DNA from: JAVBOV01 sp031550205
GTDB taxonomy: Bacteria > Pseudomonadota > Alphaproteobacteria > RF32 > CAG-239
Assembly (NCBI GenBank): GCA_031550205.1
Contig: JAVBOV010000045.1
Span: 1 to 13,638, forward strand
Direction: 5' to 3'
DNA length: 13,638 bases
This document shows, in pieces, positions 11,807 to 13,638 of the stretch (position 1 is the stretch's first letter; each line of letters starts with the position of its first letter). Both the position numbers and the translations under genes were made by a program. The notes beneath the pieces are model-generated. The model saw nothing but the letters and a program-made list of their open reading frames with translations. It did not search any database and was not told the origin of the DNA.

Positions 11807-12661
11807 TCACCTAATCAACTTCTTCTTTTCTTCCTTAGACTTCAAAATCTCCAAGTCTCGCTCGGTGGCAATCTTGTCCAAAATGGTCTTCACCACCAGG
11901 TCAATCTCCTTGCCTTCGGAATAATCGGCAGGCAGGGCAAAGTTAACGCGGTTGTCGCGCAAAAGCTTAATTGCGTTCTTTTTGTTCTTGCTCTTGGGCT
12001 TATAAACCGCAATGGCGTTGCCGTTACGTTCCTTGGTAAGTTTCATGCATGGAATATCGGTCATTCCGTCGCCGAAATATATCATGCGGCGGAAAGGAAT
12101 AGGGCGCTCTTCATCGGGCATAAACTCGTTCACCAAACGGTCTTCAAGCTTGCCCAAACCTTTGTTGATTTTAGATAAATATTGGGTTTTGCCGGAATAG
12201 TTAACCACCCTTGCCGGCCACACCGGATTGCCGCATTCGTCATAAGCAAAACAGCAGCCGAAGACGTCTTTGAAAAATTTTCTAATGGCTGCCCCTTCAA
12301 TAATTTCCTCATATCCGGCAGAGATAATGTAGTGCTCAATCTCCAAATCCAAGGCTTCTCCGAAGCGGGAAACGCGGTCAAACCAGTCTTTAACGCCCTT
12401 AAAATATTCAATGTGCCTGCCGGCTTGCTTAAACACTTCGCGGTTTAGCAAAATTCCTTCTTCTTTGGCTTTCTTGGCAAAATAATACATGCTGCCGGTT
12501 ACCTGATCGGCACCGTTGTCAACCGACCACTGGTTGGCCTCTTTCCAAAAATCCTTGGGCTTCATGCCAAGCTTGGGAATCAGGCCAAAGTCCTGCATAT
12601 CGGTCACGCTGAGCGTTCCGTCAAAGTCATAAATCAACGCCACTTTGGTTTTTCTTGACAT
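11807..12661 (-). CDS. HAD-family phosphatase (phosphoserine phosphatase-like)
   Basis: A 284-aa haloacid dehalogenase superfamily hydrolase. The motifs are in order: motif I YDFDGTLS with nucleophile Asp12 and Asp14, motif II YIISAG (Ser114), motif III Lys158 in YSGKTQYL, and motif IV FGDGMTD with Asp198 and Asp202. The cap is a helical insert between motifs I and II (about 20-105, including DFWKEANQWSVDNGADQVTG). The substrate is not known; phosphoserine-phosphatase-like cytosolic enzymes are the nearest general group. I start at the ATG at 12661 (MSRKTKVALIYDFDG) because GGGG lies 6 nt upstream and motif I then sits at its usual place near the N-terminus; the 33-residue in-frame extension reaching 12760 would overlap the leader of the divergent synthetase gene. 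A perfect TTGACA lies upstream on this strand (12724-12729), but its -10 partner is poor. Confidence 0.85.
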   Translation of the reverse strand: MSRKTKVALIYDFDGTLSVTDMQDFGLIPKLGMKPKDFWKEANQWSVDNGADQVTGSMYYFAKKAKEEGILLNREVFKQAGRHIEYFKGVKDWFDRVSRFGEALDLEIEHYIISAGYEEIIEGAAIRKFFKDVFGCCFAYDECGNPVWPARVVNYSGKTQYLSKINKGLGKLEDRLVNEFMPDEERPIPFRRMIYFGDGMTDIPCMKLTKERNGNAIAVYKPKSKNKKNAIKLLRDNRVNFALPADYSEGKEIDLVVKTILDKIATERDLEILKSKEEKKKLIR

Positions 12662-12731
12662 CGTCCCCACATCTCCACTTGATTTTAGTTTACGGTTATA
12701 GTAAAAGAAATAAGTTAATATTTTGTCAATC

Positions 12732-12779
12732 ACTGGCCACAGACCACTGACCCTGACCACTAAAAATCGGAGATTTTTT
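12732..12779 (+). repeat. Shortened third copy of the terminator repeat in the glycyl-tRNA synthetase leader
   Basis: Its first 30 bases match copies A and B at about 24 of 30 positions and end in the identical CCTGACCACT. It then has a reduced hairpin AAAAATC-GGA-GATTTTT. The GGAG at 12769-12772 is the only candidate ribosome binding site for the ATG at 12782, so part of it would be in the hairpin loop. Confidence 0.7.
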
Positions 12780-12781
12780 AA

Positions 12782-13638
12782 ATGCCTGTAAAGTCTATGG
12801 AAGAATTGGTATCATTATGCAAACGCCGCGGCTTTGTTTTTCAGGGCTCAGAAATTTACGGCGGCTTAAAAGGCACATATGACCTCGGCCCTTTGGGCGT
12901 GGAGCTCAAAAAAAATATCCGCGACAGCTGGTGGAAAGCCCTTGTATATGAGCGTGATGATATTGAAGGCTTGGAATGTTCTCACCTTTCTCACCCGTTG
13001 GTTTGGAAATATTCCGGTCATGAAGACACTTTTTCCGACCCGCTGGTTGAATGCAAAAAATGCCACACCCGCATGCGCCAAGACAAAATGAAAGACCAAA
13101 CCAAATGCGATAACTGCGGCTCAACAGAGCTGACCGAACCCCGCCAGTTTATGCTGATGATGAAAACCAACATCGGCCCGGTTGACGACGGTTCTTCTTT
13201 TGCTTATTTAAGAGCTGAAACCGCGCAGGGCGTTTACATCAACTTCAAAAACGTGCTTGATTCAACTTCTCGCAAAATTCCTTTCGGCATTGCTCAGCAC
13301 GGCAAATCTTTCAGAAACGAAATTACGCCGCGCCACTTTTTGTTCCGCCAGCGCGAGTTTGAGCAGGCTGAAATGCAGTTTTTTGTAAAACCCGGCGAAG
13401 ATGAAAAGTGGTTCAAGGAATGGAAAAAAATCCGCCTGCAATGGTGGGTAGACCAAGGCTTAAAAGCAGAGCACTTAAAGTTCACTCCGCATGAAAACTT
13501 GGCGCATTATGCCAAAGCCGCTGAAGACATTGAATATGAATTCCCCTGGGGCTTTGATGAAATTGAGGGCATACATAATCGGCAAGATTTTGACCTTGGC
13601 TCTCACACCAAAAACCAAAACGAATTTGACATTAAGGC
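12782..13638 (+). CDS. glyS: Glycyl-tRNA synthetase, single-chain alpha2 type, partial (C-terminus beyond right edge)
   Basis: The first 285 codons of a class II synthetase that charges tRNA-Gly. Family marks in order: GGLKGTYDLGPLGVELKKNI at 27-46, a zinc-binding CxxC...CxxC set (Cys91, 94, 109, 112), NIGPVDD then YLRAETAQGVYINF at 142-155, and motif 2 FRNEITPRHFLFRQREFEQ at 177-195. This is the alpha2 enzyme found in eukaryotes, archaea and some bacteria, not the alpha/beta GlyQ-GlyS pair usual in proteobacteria. The symbol follows common usage for single-chain enzymes. The motif 3 and anticodon-binding domains lie past the edge. The ATG at 12782 gives the expected N-terminus (MPVKSMEELVSLCKRRGF). 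Confidence 0.93.
   Translation, partial: MPVKSMEELVSLCKRRGFVFQGSEIYGGLKGTYDLGPLGVELKKNIRDSWWKALVYERDDIEGLECSHLSHPLVWKYSGHEDTFSDPLVECKKCHTRMRQDKMKDQTKCDNCGSTELTEPRQFMLMMKTNIGPVDDGSSFAYLRAETAQGVYINFKNVLDSTSRKIPFGIAQHGKSFRNEITPRHFLFRQREFEQAEMQFFVKPGEDEKWFKEWKKIRLQWWVDQGLKAEHLKFTPHENLAHYAKAAEDIEYEFPWGFDEIEGIHNRQDFDLGSHTKNQNEFDIK

Noticed and set aside
11708..12178. Plus-strand 156-codon frame opposite the HAD gene
   Set aside because: It is the reverse shadow of a gene with all HAD motifs, and it starts in the duplicated terminator repeat region.

Overview
The window looks like part of the chromosome of a low-GC alphaproteobacterium. Supporting signs are a STAS-fused MlaE followed by MlaF, MlaD and a PqiC-type lipoprotein, an alphaproteobacterial-looking tRNA-Gln, and the ParB / DUF5681 / DUF2924 / serine-recombinase set typical of alphaproteobacterial mobile elements. 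AT-rich spacers, many short GC-rich palindromic repeats and a single-chain glycyl-tRNA synthetase fit an uncultured, possibly host-associated lineage. The lineage is an inference; no rRNA gene is present to test it.

Region 1 (1 to about 4.7 kb) is a mobile-element module: a ParB-domain gene running off the left edge (minus), a DUF5681 protein, a DUF2924 protein and a large serine recombinase (plus), then an unrecognised 184-aa gene (minus). An inverted MFS transporter gene sits between DUF2924 and the recombinase. A 37-bp near-identical sequence lies just upstream of both of those genes.

Region 2 (about 4.7 to 8.1 kb) holds tRNA-Gln(UUG) with a UUCG-loop terminator (minus), an FtsK/SpoIIIE-like ATPase with neither the N-terminal membrane domain nor the C-terminal gamma domain (plus), tRNA-Thr(CGU) (plus), and a second MFS gene paralogous to the one in the element (minus). 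Both tRNA loci carry a displaced 19-nt copy of one tRNA end: the 5' end for tRNA-Gln and the 3' end for tRNA-Thr.

Region 3 (8.2 to 11.6 kb) is a tight operon, mlaE-mlaF-mlaD-pqiC-like, with ATGA overlaps and a strong terminator. It should encode an inner-membrane ABC lipid-transport complex with an MCE-domain periplasmic subunit and an outer-membrane-type lipoprotein.

Region 4 (11.6 to 13.6 kb) holds a HAD-family phosphatase (minus) and, divergently, the N-terminal 285 codons of an alpha2-type glycyl-tRNA synthetase running off the right edge. A 59-bp terminator-containing sequence is present twice without a mismatch, and a shortened third copy forms the 5' leader of the synthetase gene.

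The main oddities are the repeats: a REP-like palindrome that is translated inside the FtsK-like gene and whose inverted copy supplies the mlaE ribosome binding site, the duplicated terminators, and the duplicated tRNA ends. No CRISPR array or recognisable defence operon was seen.
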